From contig NZ_JAEFCF010000050.1 of NCBI RefSeq assembly GCF_016405985.1, positions 1 to 38,517 of the forward strand: 38,517 bases of DNA. The letters are read 5' to 3'. A program made the position numbers and the translations under genes. Position 1 is the stretch's first letter, and each line of letters begins with the position of its first letter. Shown here piece by piece: positions 7,302-15,047 of this stretch. The notes beneath the pieces are model-generated. The model saw only the letters and a program-made list of their open reading frames with translations, had not been told where the DNA came from and ran no database searches. Origin of the DNA: Paracoccus sp. IB05. GTDB taxonomy: Bacteria; Pseudomonadota; Alphaproteobacteria; Rhodobacterales; Rhodobacteraceae.

Positions 7302-8489
7302 TCAGGCAGCGGCCATCTGCGCCTGAGCATGGGCGAGGATCTGCGTGCAGGCCTCGGCGATGGCCTCATCGGGCTGGGTCAGCGAAAGCCGCAGCCAGCC
7401 CGCCAGCCCGTCGCCAAAGCTCTCGCCGGGCATGACCGCGACATGGCGCTCGCGCAGGAGCCCAAGCGCGAACTCCTGGCCCGAGAGGCCGGTGGCGCGA
7501 ATATCCACAAGAGCGAACATGCCGGCTTCGGGGCGGTGAACCTTCAGCCCGGCCTGACCCTCCAGTGCATTCGCCACCAGATCTGCCCGGCGCGAGAAGC
7601 GTTCGACCATGCCGGCCGCGACCGGCGAAGGTCGCGAAACGGCAAGTTCGGTCATGTCAGCCAGGAAGGGCTGATTGCCGAAAAGCATGATTTCTGAAAG
7701 CGGCAGCAGCCTGGCGGTGAAATCGCGTGGCCCGATCACCCAGCCCGACCGAAAGCCCGGTGCAGCATGCGATTTCGAGATCGAGGCGGCGCAGATGACA
7801 CGCTCTGCCAGTTCGGGCAGGTCAAGCGGCGAGGTGAAGGTGACGCCCGGGAAAATCAGATCCTCATAGACCTCATCCGAGACGATCCAGAGATCATGTT
7901 TCACCGCAAGCGCGCCGATTTCCGTGATATCCTTGCGGGTCAACACGGCACCCGTGGGGTTATGGGGCGTGTTGAGGAAGATCACCCGAGTCGCCGGCGT
8001 GATCTTTGCCGCCAGATCCGATGCCCGCATCCGAAAGCCATGCTCAGGGCGCAGCGCCACCGGCACCGGTCTGGCACCGGTCTGGCGGATCAGCCCTTCA
8101 TAGGTCGCATACATCGGATCGCCGACCAGCACCTCATCGCCGTTTTCGACAAGGGTGCGGAGGATGCCATAGAGACAGGTCTGGGTTCCTGGCAGGCAGA
8201 TCACCTGATCGGGCCCGATCTCGCGGCCGCGCCGTTCGGAATAACGTTTCGCCAGTGCCGCGCGCAGGCCGGGCTCGCCCCTGCCATCGGAATAGCCCAG
8301 ACGTCCGGGGCGCATCGCGGATTTCGCGGCCTCGATCAGTTCGGGGGGCGTGGGAGAATCCGGCTCGCCGATGGTAAGCTCGATGACCGGGATCCCTTCA
8401 GCCGCCATCTCGCGCGCGAGGCGATGCACCGCCCATTTCGCCGAACCGAGGCCGGACAGCCGTTCATGCACCGCGGAATAACGCATCAT
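7302..8489 (-). CDS. PLP-dependent aminotransferase, class I/II (AspC-like)
   Basis: A 395-residue cytosolic aminotransferase of fold type I. Visible are the substrate-binding N-terminal segment (IELTIGEPDSPTPP, residues 36-49), the NPTG motif with Asn177, SDEVYEDL with Asp205, and the Schiff-base lysine in SISKSHAAPGFRSGW, Lys239. The conserved carboxylate-binding arginine is in the C-terminal GWLRLSLTQ. The start codon ATG at 8487-8489 overlaps the stop of the upstream TetR gene and follows GGAGAGAA, so both genes form an operon with translational coupling. The amino donor is not readable; relatives act on aspartate, tyrosine or branched amino acids. Control by the adjacent TetR protein is likely. 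Confidence 0.9.
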   Translation of the reverse strand: MMRYSAVHERLSGLGSAKWAVHRLAREMAAEGIPVIELTIGEPDSPTPPELIEAAKSAMRPGRLGYSDGRGEPGLRAALAKRYSERRGREIGPDQVICLPGTQTCLYGILRTLVENGDEVLVGDPMYATYEGLIRQTGARPVPVALRPEHGFRMRASDLAAKITPATRVIFLNTPHNPTGAVLTRKDITEIGALAVKHDLWIVSDEVYEDLIFPGVTFTSPLDLPELAERVICAASISKSHAAPGFRSGWVIGPRDFTARLLPLSEIMLFGNQPFLADMTELAVSRPSPVAAGMVERFSRRADLVANALEGQAGLKVHRPEAGMFALVDIRATGLSGQEFALGLLRERHVAVMPGESFGDGLAGWLRLSLTQPDEAIAEACTQILAHAQAQMAAA

Positions 8490-9205
8490 TTCTCTCCTGG
8501 TCTGTGCTGCCTGCCGGCGGGGGCGGTAAAGGCTGCGAGCGTGATGCCCAGAATTGCACCGACTGAGCGCAAACCGATCTGGATCACCTCGTTTTCAGCG
8601 AAGTGACCGGGCAAAACCGAACCTTCGAGCCAGAGCCCGTCAAGCACCGCATTGCAGGCGATGGCCTCCTGTCGCAGCTGCCCGTCCGCGACCGGGCGGT
8701 CAAGATCGGCGATCAGCTGTTGCAGGCGGTCTCGGTAATGCAGATACGAACTCTCATGCTGCGCCAGAAGCCCCGGATCGGACTGAACCTGGTGCAGATA
8801 GCCCGCCCAGAGCCCGACCGCTTTCGGATCCAGCACCGGCGGGCGCAAGGCCGCGGCAACAAAGGCCGCCAGCCGTTCGGCCGGGCCGGCACCGACGCTG
8901 TCAAGCGCTTCCTCGCCTTTGTTGGTCATGCCATCCATCAGCGCGACATAGGCTGCGCGCAACAGATCTTCTTTCGATCCGAAGTAATGACGGATCAGCC
9001 CCGGAGTCACCCCCGCCCGCGCCGCAATCGCCCTGACCGTTGCCGCCTGGCGCCCGCCCTCGGCCACCAGAGCCTGCACCGCCGCCACAAGCGATTCGCG
9101 GCGGTTCTCTTCAGTGTCACGAATATAGGGGCGGCGTTCGGATCCGGACTGGCGCATGTCACCTGGTGGGACAGCTTTCTTATCCGGTCTGTCGGAACTG
9201 GTCAT
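8486..9205 (-). CDS. TetR-family regulator, BetI-like
   Basis: A 239-residue repressor-type protein. After a charged, probably disordered lead of about 30 residues comes the helix-turn-helix TVRAIAARAGVTPGLIRHYF followed by GSKEDLLRAAY, the standard TetR N-domain. The C-terminal part (GLWAGYLHQVQSDP, ALDGLWLEGSVLPG-like) resembles the BetI_C ligand domain. The ATG at 9203-9205 has only a weak ribosome site (AAAGG); an internal ATG at 9155-9157 preceded by AGGTG would remove 16 residues and is possible. Its stop overlaps the aminotransferase start. A promoter and a near-perfect palindrome just upstream suggest autoregulation. The ligand is unknown; a substrate or product of the aminotransferase is the simplest guess. 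Confidence 0.88.
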   Translation of the reverse strand: MTSSDRPDKKAVPPGDMRQSGSERRPYIRDTEENRRESLVAAVQALVAEGGRQAATVRAIAARAGVTPGLIRHYFGSKEDLLRAAYVALMDGMTNKGEEALDSVGAGPAERLAAFVAAALRPPVLDPKAVGLWAGYLHQVQSDPGLLAQHESSYLHYRDRLQQLIADLDRPVADGQLRQEAIACNAVLDGLWLEGSVLPGHFAENEVIQIGLRSVGAILGITLAAFTAPAGRQHRPGEK

Positions 9206-9248
9206 CGGCGCCTTTCTGTGACGGCTGCAGGGAACGGGATCCGCCGGG

Positions 9249-9268
9249 AATTACACGATCGGATAATT
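9249..9268 (-). promoter_or_regulatory. Candidate TetR operator
   Basis: A 20-bp palindrome, AATTA-nn-CGATCG-nn-TAATT, matching its complement at 16 of 20 positions. On the minus strand it begins five bases downstream of the candidate -10 of the tetR-aminotransferase operon, so a bound repressor would cover the transcription start. Position and symmetry are typical of TetR-family autoregulation; binding is inferred. Confidence 0.5.
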
Positions 9269-9272
9269 GCCT

Positions 9273-9300
9273 ATTCTACACAGGCAGGATTTTGCGGCAA
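9273..9300 (-). promoter_or_regulatory. Candidate sigma-70 promoter of the tetR-aminotransferase operon
   Basis: On the minus strand TTGCCG (9300-9295) and TAGAAT (9278-9273) are separated by 16 bases, in an AT-richer stretch within the 174-base gap upstream of tetR. The match is fair and the position suitable. Confidence 0.45.
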
Positions 9301-9379
9301 GATCGTTGCTTGTCCAGTGCCAGGATCGCCGGACCGCATTCCGGCCCCCGGGTGGGGGGCTGAGTATAGCGCAAAGACC

Positions 9380-10282
9380 TCAGGTGCCGGGCCGCCCATC
9401 CGCAGCCGCGACATCCTTGTGGATGATCACATCTGAACCAGGCCAGCGCCGCAGGATCTCGCGGCGCAGTGCGGCGCCGATGTCATGGGCCTCGCGCAGG
9501 CTCTGATCGCCGTCGAGCTCGATATGGAGGTTGACGAAGACCCGGCTGCCACTGGTGCGGGTCTTGAGGTCGTGAAAGCCGCGCACACCGGGCCAGCTGC
9601 CGGCGAGTTCGGCGATACCGCGGATGATCTCGGGATCGGCCCGGCGGTCCATCAGCGCATCCCAGGCAGATTTGCCGATGCGCACCCCGCCGATCATCAT
9701 GACCCCGGCGGCCAGCAGCGCGACCCAGGAATCGAGCCCGGTGATGCCAAGGTGCTGCGAGGCCTGCAAGGCGATCACCGCGCCGACCGCGGGCATCAGA
9801 TCACCAAGGTAATGCAGCCGGTCGGCCGCCACAACGCGGTTGCCGGTCAGCTTTGCGACCCGCCCCTGCCACCAGACCAGCGCCAGCGTGAGCAGGATCG
9901 AGACGACCATCACCAAAGTGCCGGTCCCCTCGGCGCCAAGGCCGGGCACGCCGCCATTGAGCAGCCGGTCCAGTGCTGACCAGGCGATGTAACCGGCCGA
10001 ACCGGTGATCAGAAGCGCCTGTGCCAGCGCGGTCAGGTCTTCGGCTGAGCTGTGCCCGAAGGCGTGATCATCATCCGCCGGACGCGCCGCATAAAGGATC
10101 GCGGTGGCGGCCGCGAGCGACATGACCAGATCCACCGCACTGTCGGCCAGCGAGGCCGCGACCGAAAGCGCGCCGGTCGCCACCACAGCCCAGAGCTTCA
10201 GCCCGACCAGCACGGTCGCAACCAGAACCGATGCGATGCCGGCAGAAAGGCTCAGCGTTGTTCGGGTGTCTTTGTCGGTCAC
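9380..10282 (-). CDS. Cation diffusion facilitator metal exporter (FieF/YiiP-like)
   Basis: A 300-residue inner-membrane divalent-cation/proton antiporter. Six helices are followed by a cytosolic domain. The transport-site ligands match YiiP: Asp47 and Asp51 in LADSAVD, and His157 and Asp161 in LHYLGD. The helix 2-3 loop has DDDHAFGHSSAED with His73 and His77, the second zinc-site region. The C-terminal cytosolic part (VRGFHDLKTRTSG, VNLHIELDGD, AHDIG) is the usual dimerisation and metal-sensing fold. The substrate is probably Zn(II) or Fe(II)/Mn(II); sequence alone does not settle it. It is transcribed alone, downstream of a repeat-rich spacer. Confidence 0.92.
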   Translation of the reverse strand: MTDKDTRTTLSLSAGIASVLVATVLVGLKLWAVVATGALSVAASLADSAVDLVMSLAAATAILYAARPADDDHAFGHSSAEDLTALAQALLITGSAGYIAWSALDRLLNGGVPGLGAEGTGTLVMVVSILLTLALVWWQGRVAKLTGNRVVAADRLHYLGDLMPAVGAVIALQASQHLGITGLDSWVALLAAGVMMIGGVRIGKSAWDALMDRRADPEIIRGIAELAGSWPGVRGFHDLKTRTSGSRVFVNLHIELDGDQSLREAHDIGAALRREILRRWPGSDVIIHKDVAAADGRPGT

Positions 10283-10309
10283 GTCGGGCTCCTGATGGCG
10301 GGCGGAACA

Positions 10310-10324
10310 GGGGGCGCTGCCCCC
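10310..10324. repeat. GC-rich mini-hairpin GGGGGCGCTGCCCCC
   Basis: A perfect 6-bp inverted repeat around a 3-base spacer, just upstream of the CDF gene. The minus strand at 18942-18962 carries the near-identical GGGGGCGCAGCCCCC. Together with the adjacent CCTCC...AGTATTTT element this forms a composite intergenic repeat. Confidence 0.6.
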
Positions 10325-10332
10325 GTCATCCT

Positions 10333-10411
10333 GGCGGATGCCTCCCCCGGAGTATTTTTATCAAGAGGAATGCGACTTCCTCTTGACGAAAATACTCCCG
10401 CCGGAGGCTCA
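10333..10411. repeat. Inverted pair of the short intergenic repeat (copies B and C)
   Basis: Copy B (10333-10370, plus) contains CCTCCCCCGGAGTATTTTT then ATCAAGAGGAA. Copy C (10377-10411, minus) contains CCTCCGGCGGGAGTATTTTC then GTCAAGAGGAA. The two face each other across a six-base spacer (TGCGAC) and would form a hairpin of about 25 bp in RNA. It lies between the end of the SH3-protein gene and the start of the CDF gene, both minus strand, and may terminate or process the upstream transcript. Confidence 0.7.
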
Positions 10412-10433
10412 GGCTGGCCAGAGGATGCTGGGG

Positions 10434-11066
10434 CTATTCGATGGTCTCGCCCGCATCAACGCCCCAGATCGCGGTTTTCGGCACCCAGCCGCGCTCGCCG
10501 CCAGAGGAAATCCGGCACCAGTCGGCATCGCATTGCAGGATACGCGCGACCACACCCATTTCTGCCTGGGCGCTGACCCGCGCATCCGCGCGCGGCGCAT
10601 CGCGGAATTCCGCCATATCGGTGGTGATCAGCACCGAGCGCACCCCAGAAAGCAGCGCATAATGCACCCAGCCGCCGGCGCCGTCCTGATCTTCAACGCG
10701 GCGCCAGTTCTCATATTCAGCGGTCACCCGCAGCGGCATTCCGGGCCGGGTGAACACCCAGTCGATGCGATGCGTGAGCCCGGGGCCGCGCCGCGCATTG
10801 CCCTGATCGCCCTTGAGCGACACATAGCGTGGCAAAGGCAGATTGGTCACACAGCCGATACCGGGCTTGCATTCCTTGACCATGCGCGCGGTCGGGGCGG
10901 TGCCAGCGGTTCCCGAAGCCGCTCCGGACGAGGTGGCGGCCACTGCGGTTTCGATCGCGGTTTCGGTGGTTTCATCGGCATTCGCGCTTTTCGGCGCGCC
11001 GGTCAGGACGAGGGAGGCAGATAGAAGGACCGCCGCCAGCATCGGGTGTCTGGTCTGGCGGCTCAT
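10434..11066 (-). CDS. Secreted SH3-domain protein
   Basis: A 210-residue exported protein with two bacterial SH3-like modules. From the ATG at 11064-11066 it has a signal peptide: basic MSRQTRH, a hydrophobic core LAAVLLSASLVLTG, and likely cleavage after KSANA. A Thr/Ala-rich linker follows, then a module around VSLKGDQGNARRGPGLTHRI with WRRVEDQDGAGGWVH, and a second around RDAPRADARVSAQAEMGV with WCRISSGGERGWVPK. These are paired SH3_3/SH3_4-type repeats that often bind cell-wall peptides. Cysteines near residues 65 and 70 and in LQCDADWC may form disulfides. Longer starts at 11108 or 11144 are possible but would bury the signal peptide. The cellular role is unknown; periplasmic or envelope-associated. 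Confidence 0.85.
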   Translation of the reverse strand: MSRQTRHPMLAAVLLSASLVLTGAPKSANADETTETAIETAVAATSSGAASGTAGTAPTARMVKECKPGIGCVTNLPLPRYVSLKGDQGNARRGPGLTHRIDWVFTRPGMPLRVTAEYENWRRVEDQDGAGGWVHYALLSGVRSVLITTDMAEFRDAPRADARVSAQAEMGVVARILQCDADWCRISSGGERGWVPKTAIWGVDAGETIE

Positions 11067-11239
11067 CTGCTCCGGCTTCTGGCCGTTCTTTAAAGATGCG
11101 ATGCTCATATCCGTTGCCTGCTCTTGCGGGCTGTGCCCCCGCATTTTTTATGACCTCAGAGACGGGGGCTTGTGGTCCGCCCCGCTTGACCCCACTGTGC
11201 ACCCAAGACGCGCCTGATGGAAGAGTTGAGGGAGACGCC

Positions 11240-12226
11240 ATGCCATCGCCACGCCTGACTGTTGTTGTGACGCGACGCTTGCCAGAGCCGGTCGAGACCC
11301 GGATGAAGGAATTGTTCGACGTCCGGCTGCGGGATCCGGATGTGAAAATGACCCGCGACGAATTGCTGGCCGCGATGCAGAGCTGCGACGTTCTGGTGCC
11401 GACAATCACCGACCAGATCGATGCCGGGCTGATCGGCCAGGCGGGGGACCGGCTGAAACTGATCGCGAATTATGGCGCAGGGGTTGATCATATCGATGTG
11501 GCCACGGCGCGCTCGCGCGGCATTCTTGTCTCGAACACCCCCGGTGTGGTGACCGAGGACACTGCCGATATGGTCATGGCGCTGATCATGGCGGTGACGC
11601 GGCGCATCCCGGAAGGCATTGCCTCGATGGCGAGTGGCAAATGGGAGGGCTGGACGCCGATGGCCTTCCTTGGCTCGCGGCTCGCGGGCAAGCGGCTGGG
11701 GATTTTGGGCATGGGGCGGATTGGCCAGGCCGTGGCGCGGCGTGCCCGCGCCTTTGGCTGCCAGGTCCATTACCACAACCGCCGCCGCGTGCGCCCCGAG
11801 ATCGAGGCCGAGCTGGAGGCGACCTGGTGGGAAAGCCTCGACCAGATGCTCGCCCGGATGGATATTGTCTCGATCAATTGCCCGCATACGCCTTCGACCT
11901 TTCATTTGCTGAACGCGCGCCGCCTCAAGCTGATGAAGCCCACTGCGGTGGTGGTGAATGCCTCGCGCGGCGAGGTGATCGACGAGAATGCACTGACCCG
12001 TGCGCTGCGCGCAGGCGAGATCGCGGGCGCGGGCCTCGACGTCTATGAGCGCGGCAATGAGATCAACCCGCGCCTGCGCGAGGAACCCAATGTGGTCCTG
12101 CTGCCCCATATGGGATCGGCGACCATTGAGGGTCGGATCGAGATGGGTGAGAAAGTTCTGATCAATATCAAGACTTTCGCCGATGGTCACCGCCCGCCGG
12201 ATCAGGTTGTTCCGGGGATGATGTGA
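11240..12226 (+). CDS. D-2-hydroxyacid dehydrogenase (D-glycerate dehydrogenase/glyoxylate reductase type)
   Basis: A 328-residue NAD(P)H-dependent oxidoreductase. The N-terminal catalytic part contains NYGAGVDHIDV; the Rossmann motif is GILGMGRIGQAVARRA at about 154-169. Catalytic Arg243 is in NASRGEVID and His290 in LLPHMGSAT. The usual acid partner in the D-V-F-x-x-E-P motif is unusual here: the segment reads DVYERGNEINP, so the glutamate may be shifted or supplied differently. HNRRR after the second strand suggests NADP(H) preference because of basic residues. The ATG at 11240 follows GAGGGAG at a normal distance. Likely reactions are glyoxylate/hydroxypyruvate reduction. It is divergent from the SH3 gene and stands alone. 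Confidence 0.9.
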   Translation: MPSPRLTVVVTRRLPEPVETRMKELFDVRLRDPDVKMTRDELLAAMQSCDVLVPTITDQIDAGLIGQAGDRLKLIANYGAGVDHIDVATARSRGILVSNTPGVVTEDTADMVMALIMAVTRRIPEGIASMASGKWEGWTPMAFLGSRLAGKRLGILGMGRIGQAVARRARAFGCQVHYHNRRRVRPEIEAELEATWWESLDQMLARMDIVSINCPHTPSTFHLLNARRLKLMKPTAVVVNASRGEVIDENALTRALRAGEIAGAGLDVYERGNEINPRLREEPNVVLLPHMGSATIEGRIEMGEKVLINIKTFADGHRPPDQVVPGMM

Positions 12227-12253
12227 CGCGGGTCTGTTGTCCGCTATGCGGGA

Positions 12254-12418
12254 GATGCTGTTGAAAAACTCCGGCGGCCCTTCAGGACAGGGAGAAACCC
12301 GGGAAGTCGTTCCGATCCAGCGCGCGGGATTGCCGAAAACCAATGGGAGTTCGGTCTTCGGGAGACGTATATTCCAGACTTTTGGTGCTGCCTGATAGTC
12401 TTCTGCGTTTTTCAACAA
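12254..12418. mobile_element. MITE-like element or IS remnant with inverted ends
   Basis: An 11-bp perfect inverted repeat, TGTTGAAAAAC at 12259-12269 and GTTTTTCAACA at 12407-12417, bounds a non-coding insert of about 160 bases. It is flanked by a 9-bp direct repeat TATGCGGGA at 12245-12253 and 12419-12427, resembling a target-site duplication, although five bases intervene on the left and only one on the right. The inside has no transposase. The GTTGAAAAA end resembles ends of several IS groups, but I cannot assign a family. Confidence 0.5.
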
Positions 12419-12439
12419 TATGCGGGACGGAGCAGACGG

Positions 12440-12871
12440 TTGATCGACTTTCAAATTTCGACAAGGGGCAAGCAGTTGCTGAGAAAGCAGTATCATTTTC
12501 GCAGAGTGAATGGGGAGCTCTGCGCGTGGGATATTCACCGTCTGATCCGACTTTCAAAACAGATCTCATCAACGCTTGTCCGCCTGGATGATATTCCCGA
12601 ACTGGATCAGAACTGGTGGTATGAGGATCAGACTGTTTCACCAACTCCGAGGGCACTTGCTGCCCATATGAAACTGGTGCAGCAGGTTGATTTATCCTTT
12701 CCGATCCTTCTCTGTGCGGACGGTCGATTGATGGACGGGATGCATCGCCTCGTGAAAGCCGTGCTGGAGCAAAGGGATTCTGTCCCAGCCATCAGATTCC
12801 CGGCGACGCCCGAGGCTGATTACGTCAACGTCGCGGCAGATGACCTGCCTTACCCCGACGAAGAAGTCTGA
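12440..12871 (+). CDS. Conserved hypothetical protein, TTG start
   Basis: A 143-residue protein of unknown function. It starts at a TTG codon preceded by GGAG at 12429-12432; no in-frame ATG precedes the conserved part. The text AWDIHRLIRLSK, LDDIPELDQNWWYED, FPILLCADGRLMDGMHRLVKAVLEQ and DYVNVAADDLPYP resembles a conserved family of stand-alone bacterial proteins whose DGRxMDGMHR motif recalls ParB-like nuclease/kinase domains, but no function is assigned. Base composition is visibly more A/T-rich than its neighbours, and it sits just downstream of the MITE-like element, so recent acquisition is plausible. It has no operon partner. Confidence 0.75.
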   Translation: MIDFQISTRGKQLLRKQYHFRRVNGELCAWDIHRLIRLSKQISSTLVRLDDIPELDQNWWYEDQTVSPTPRALAAHMKLVQQVDLSFPILLCADGRLMDGMHRLVKAVLEQRDSVPAIRFPATPEADYVNVAADDLPYPDEEV

Positions 12872-12919
12872 GGCCGACCGTCCGCAATGGGCTCAAACCG
12901 CCTGTTCCGTCTTGCCTGA

Positions 12920-13618
12920 CTATAACCGCAGGTCCGCCAGCAGCGGCAGGTGATCCGAGGCGCGGCTGGCCTCCGGGCTGCGATAGACCGTGGCCTCGGC
13001 GCTGGCAAAAGCATCGGAAACCGCGATACGGTCCAGCGCGAAAACCGGGTGGCGGGAATGATAGGTCGGGCCGCCTGACAGGATACGGAACCGCTTCGAC
13101 AGCCGCCCCAGGCCGACCTCCAGCGAGCGCTCGTTGAAATCGCCCGCAATCAGCATGGCGGTGTCGTCTTCCTCGGGCAGCATGTCCAGCAGCGCGGAGA
13201 GTTGCCTGCGCCGCGAATGGCGCAACAGGCCGAGATGCACTCCGGTGACGCGCAGGCGCTGGCCGCCGCGATCCAGCAAGGCCGAGACAAGGCCGCGCGG
13301 CTCCAGCCCGGGCAGATCGTGATGGCTGTACGAGATCACCTTGAACCCGGGCGAGACCAGAAGCGCATTGCCGTGCCAGCCCAGGCTGTCGCGGCCATGG
13401 TCAAAACGGATCGGATGCAGGCCGGTGCGGCGAAACACCTCGGCCTCGTCAAAGACCGGGCGGCGCTGACCGAGGCGCAGATCGGCCTCCTGCAGCGCGA
13501 CCACATCGGCGCCGAGATCGGCGATCACCCGCAAGACCCGCGCCGGATCGCGCCGCCGGTCGGTGCCAAGGGCTTTGCGGATATTGTAGCTCGCGATGCG
13601 CAGCGAAGTGTCGGTCAC
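12920..13618 (-). CDS. Endonuclease/exonuclease/phosphatase (EEP) family protein
   Basis: A 232-residue Mg-dependent phosphodiesterase-fold protein without a signal peptide. All family motifs are visible: SYNIRKA near residue 10, VALQEADLR with the metal-binding Glu, GVHLGLL, AGDFNERS with Asp-x-Asn, LDRIAVSD and the terminal SDHLPLLADL with catalytic Asp-His. The start ATG overlaps the cardiolipin synthase gene: the two share four bases (13615-13618), with this gene downstream. That pairing is recurrent in alphaproteobacteria, which suggests a phospholipid-related phosphodiesterase or phosphatase rather than a DNA-repair enzyme, but the substrate is unknown. Confidence 0.88.
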   Translation of the reverse strand: MTDTSLRIASYNIRKALGTDRRRDPARVLRVIADLGADVVALQEADLRLGQRRPVFDEAEVFRRTGLHPIRFDHGRDSLGWHGNALLVSPGFKVISYSHHDLPGLEPRGLVSALLDRGGQRLRVTGVHLGLLRHSRRRQLSALLDMLPEEDDTAMLIAGDFNERSLEVGLGRLSKRFRILSGGPTYHSRHPVFALDRIAVSDAFASAEATVYRSPEASRASDHLPLLADLRL

Positions 13619-14970
13619 AATATGGGCGCTCCGAGACGGAAGACGCCTTCGGTCAGGCGCCGGACGAAACCGGGGGCGGGCAGGCTGTCATCGCAATCGG
13701 GCAGCAAACGGTCGAACCAGCGGCTGATGGCCGCGACGGTGGCCGGGTCCCAGGCCATCACCGCCAGCTCGAAATTCAGCAGCATCGAGCGGACGTCGAA
13801 ATTTGCCGATCCGATCCAGCAGGCATCGTCGATCAGACCGCATTTCGCATGCATCATCCCGGGGCGGAAAAAGTGAAAGCCGACGCCGGTTGGTTGCAGC
13901 GCGCGGATATAGGGGCCGCGCGCCAGATCGGTGGTCCATTGGTTCGACTTCAGCGGCAGAAACACCCGGACATCGACCCCGCTGCGCGCCGCCGTCGCGA
14001 GCGCCTGGGCCAGCGCATCGGTCGGCACGAAATAGGGCGTCGCGATCCAGACCCGGCTCCGGGCGCGGTAGATCGCGGCGACCAGCCCGTCGTGAAGCAC
14101 ATCCTGCGGCTCGTCCGGCCCGGCGGGGACCAGCTGCAACAGCGCCTCACCGCGAGGTGCGACGGCGGGCGGCACCGGATCAGGCAGGGGATCGCCCGCC
14201 ACTTCCCAATCCGAGGCGAAGACCGCGTTGAAACTGTCGACCACCGGCCCCTCGGCGGTAAAGCTCAGATCCACCCATTTGCCGGGCGGCGAGGCGAGAT
14301 ATTCGTCGCCGACATTGCGCCCTCCCGACCAGGCTCGGGCACAATCGGCGATCACCATCTTGCGGTGATTGCGCAGATTCAGATGGGCAGTGTCGGTCAG
14401 ATGGTCGAGCGGCGAGAAATAGCGCAGCTCGCCCCCGGCGGCGACGAATTCGCGCAGCGCGCGGCGCGGGCGGGAATGGCTGCCGAGCCAGTCGACCGAG
14501 AGCCGCACCCTGACCCCTTCATGCAGCTTGCGCTTGAGAAGGTCGAGAAACCGGTAGCCGCTTTCATCGCGGGCCAGAACATAGATCAGGATATCCAGCC
14601 GCGCATTCGCGCCCAGGATCACCTCGTCCAGCGCGGCGCTCGCGGCCTCTGGCGTCTCGTGCAGGCGGATGAGATTGCCGCCCACCGCGGGCGGCGCGCC
14701 AAGACTGGCGAAGACATGCGCAAGCGGTGGCGGCGCGGTCTCTGGCAGGGCGGGATGCGGCGAAAAGCGGATCGGTGGAAAACTGCGGCCCGATTTGCGG
14801 AAGCCTAAAACCAGAAACACCGGCACCGCGACATAGGGCAGCATGATGATGAACAGGATCCAGGCGGCCGAGCTTTGCGGCGTGCGGCGCGGCTGCAATG
14901 CAAGCACCATGGCGCTCGCAACCGCGAGGACACCAGACACGATCAGGAAATGTTCGAACAGGTAATACAT
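13615..14970 (-). CDS. cls: Cardiolipin synthase (phospholipase D superfamily)
   Basis: A 451-residue inner-membrane enzyme that joins two phosphatidylglycerol molecules into cardiolipin and glycerol. Two N-terminal helices (about 8-24 and 35-57) are followed by two HKD catalytic motifs: His202-Lys204-Asp209 in NHRKMVIAD with SGGRNVGDEY, and His374-Lys376-Asp381 in MHAKCGLID with GSANFDVRS. Length and helix arrangement match ClsA. The ATG at 14968-14970 opens directly into the first helix. Its 3' end overlaps the EEP gene by four bases, so the two are cotranscribed. Confidence 0.93.
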   Translation of the reverse strand: MYYLFEHFLIVSGVLAVASAMVLALQPRRTPQSSAAWILFIIMLPYVAVPVFLVLGFRKSGRSFPPIRFSPHPALPETAPPPLAHVFASLGAPPAVGGNLIRLHETPEAASAALDEVILGANARLDILIYVLARDESGYRFLDLLKRKLHEGVRVRLSVDWLGSHSRPRRALREFVAAGGELRYFSPLDHLTDTAHLNLRNHRKMVIADCARAWSGGRNVGDEYLASPPGKWVDLSFTAEGPVVDSFNAVFASDWEVAGDPLPDPVPPAVAPRGEALLQLVPAGPDEPQDVLHDGLVAAIYRARSRVWIATPYFVPTDALAQALATAARSGVDVRVFLPLKSNQWTTDLARGPYIRALQPTGVGFHFFRPGMMHAKCGLIDDACWIGSANFDVRSMLLNFELAVMAWDPATVAAISRWFDRLLPDCDDSLPAPGFVRRLTEGVFRLGAPIL

Positions 14971-15047
14971 GGCCGCTTTGTCTGAACCGGGCTCATGCTA
15001 ACCGCTGGCTGCGGCAAGGGAAAGCCGCCGCTTCGGCAGCGCCGCCC

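Noticed and set aside
7278-7319. CAGATGG...CCATCTG inverted repeat with inner GGCTGC/GCAGCC as a terminator
   Set aside because: The right arm lies inside the aminotransferase coding end, the loop is long and there is no T-run.
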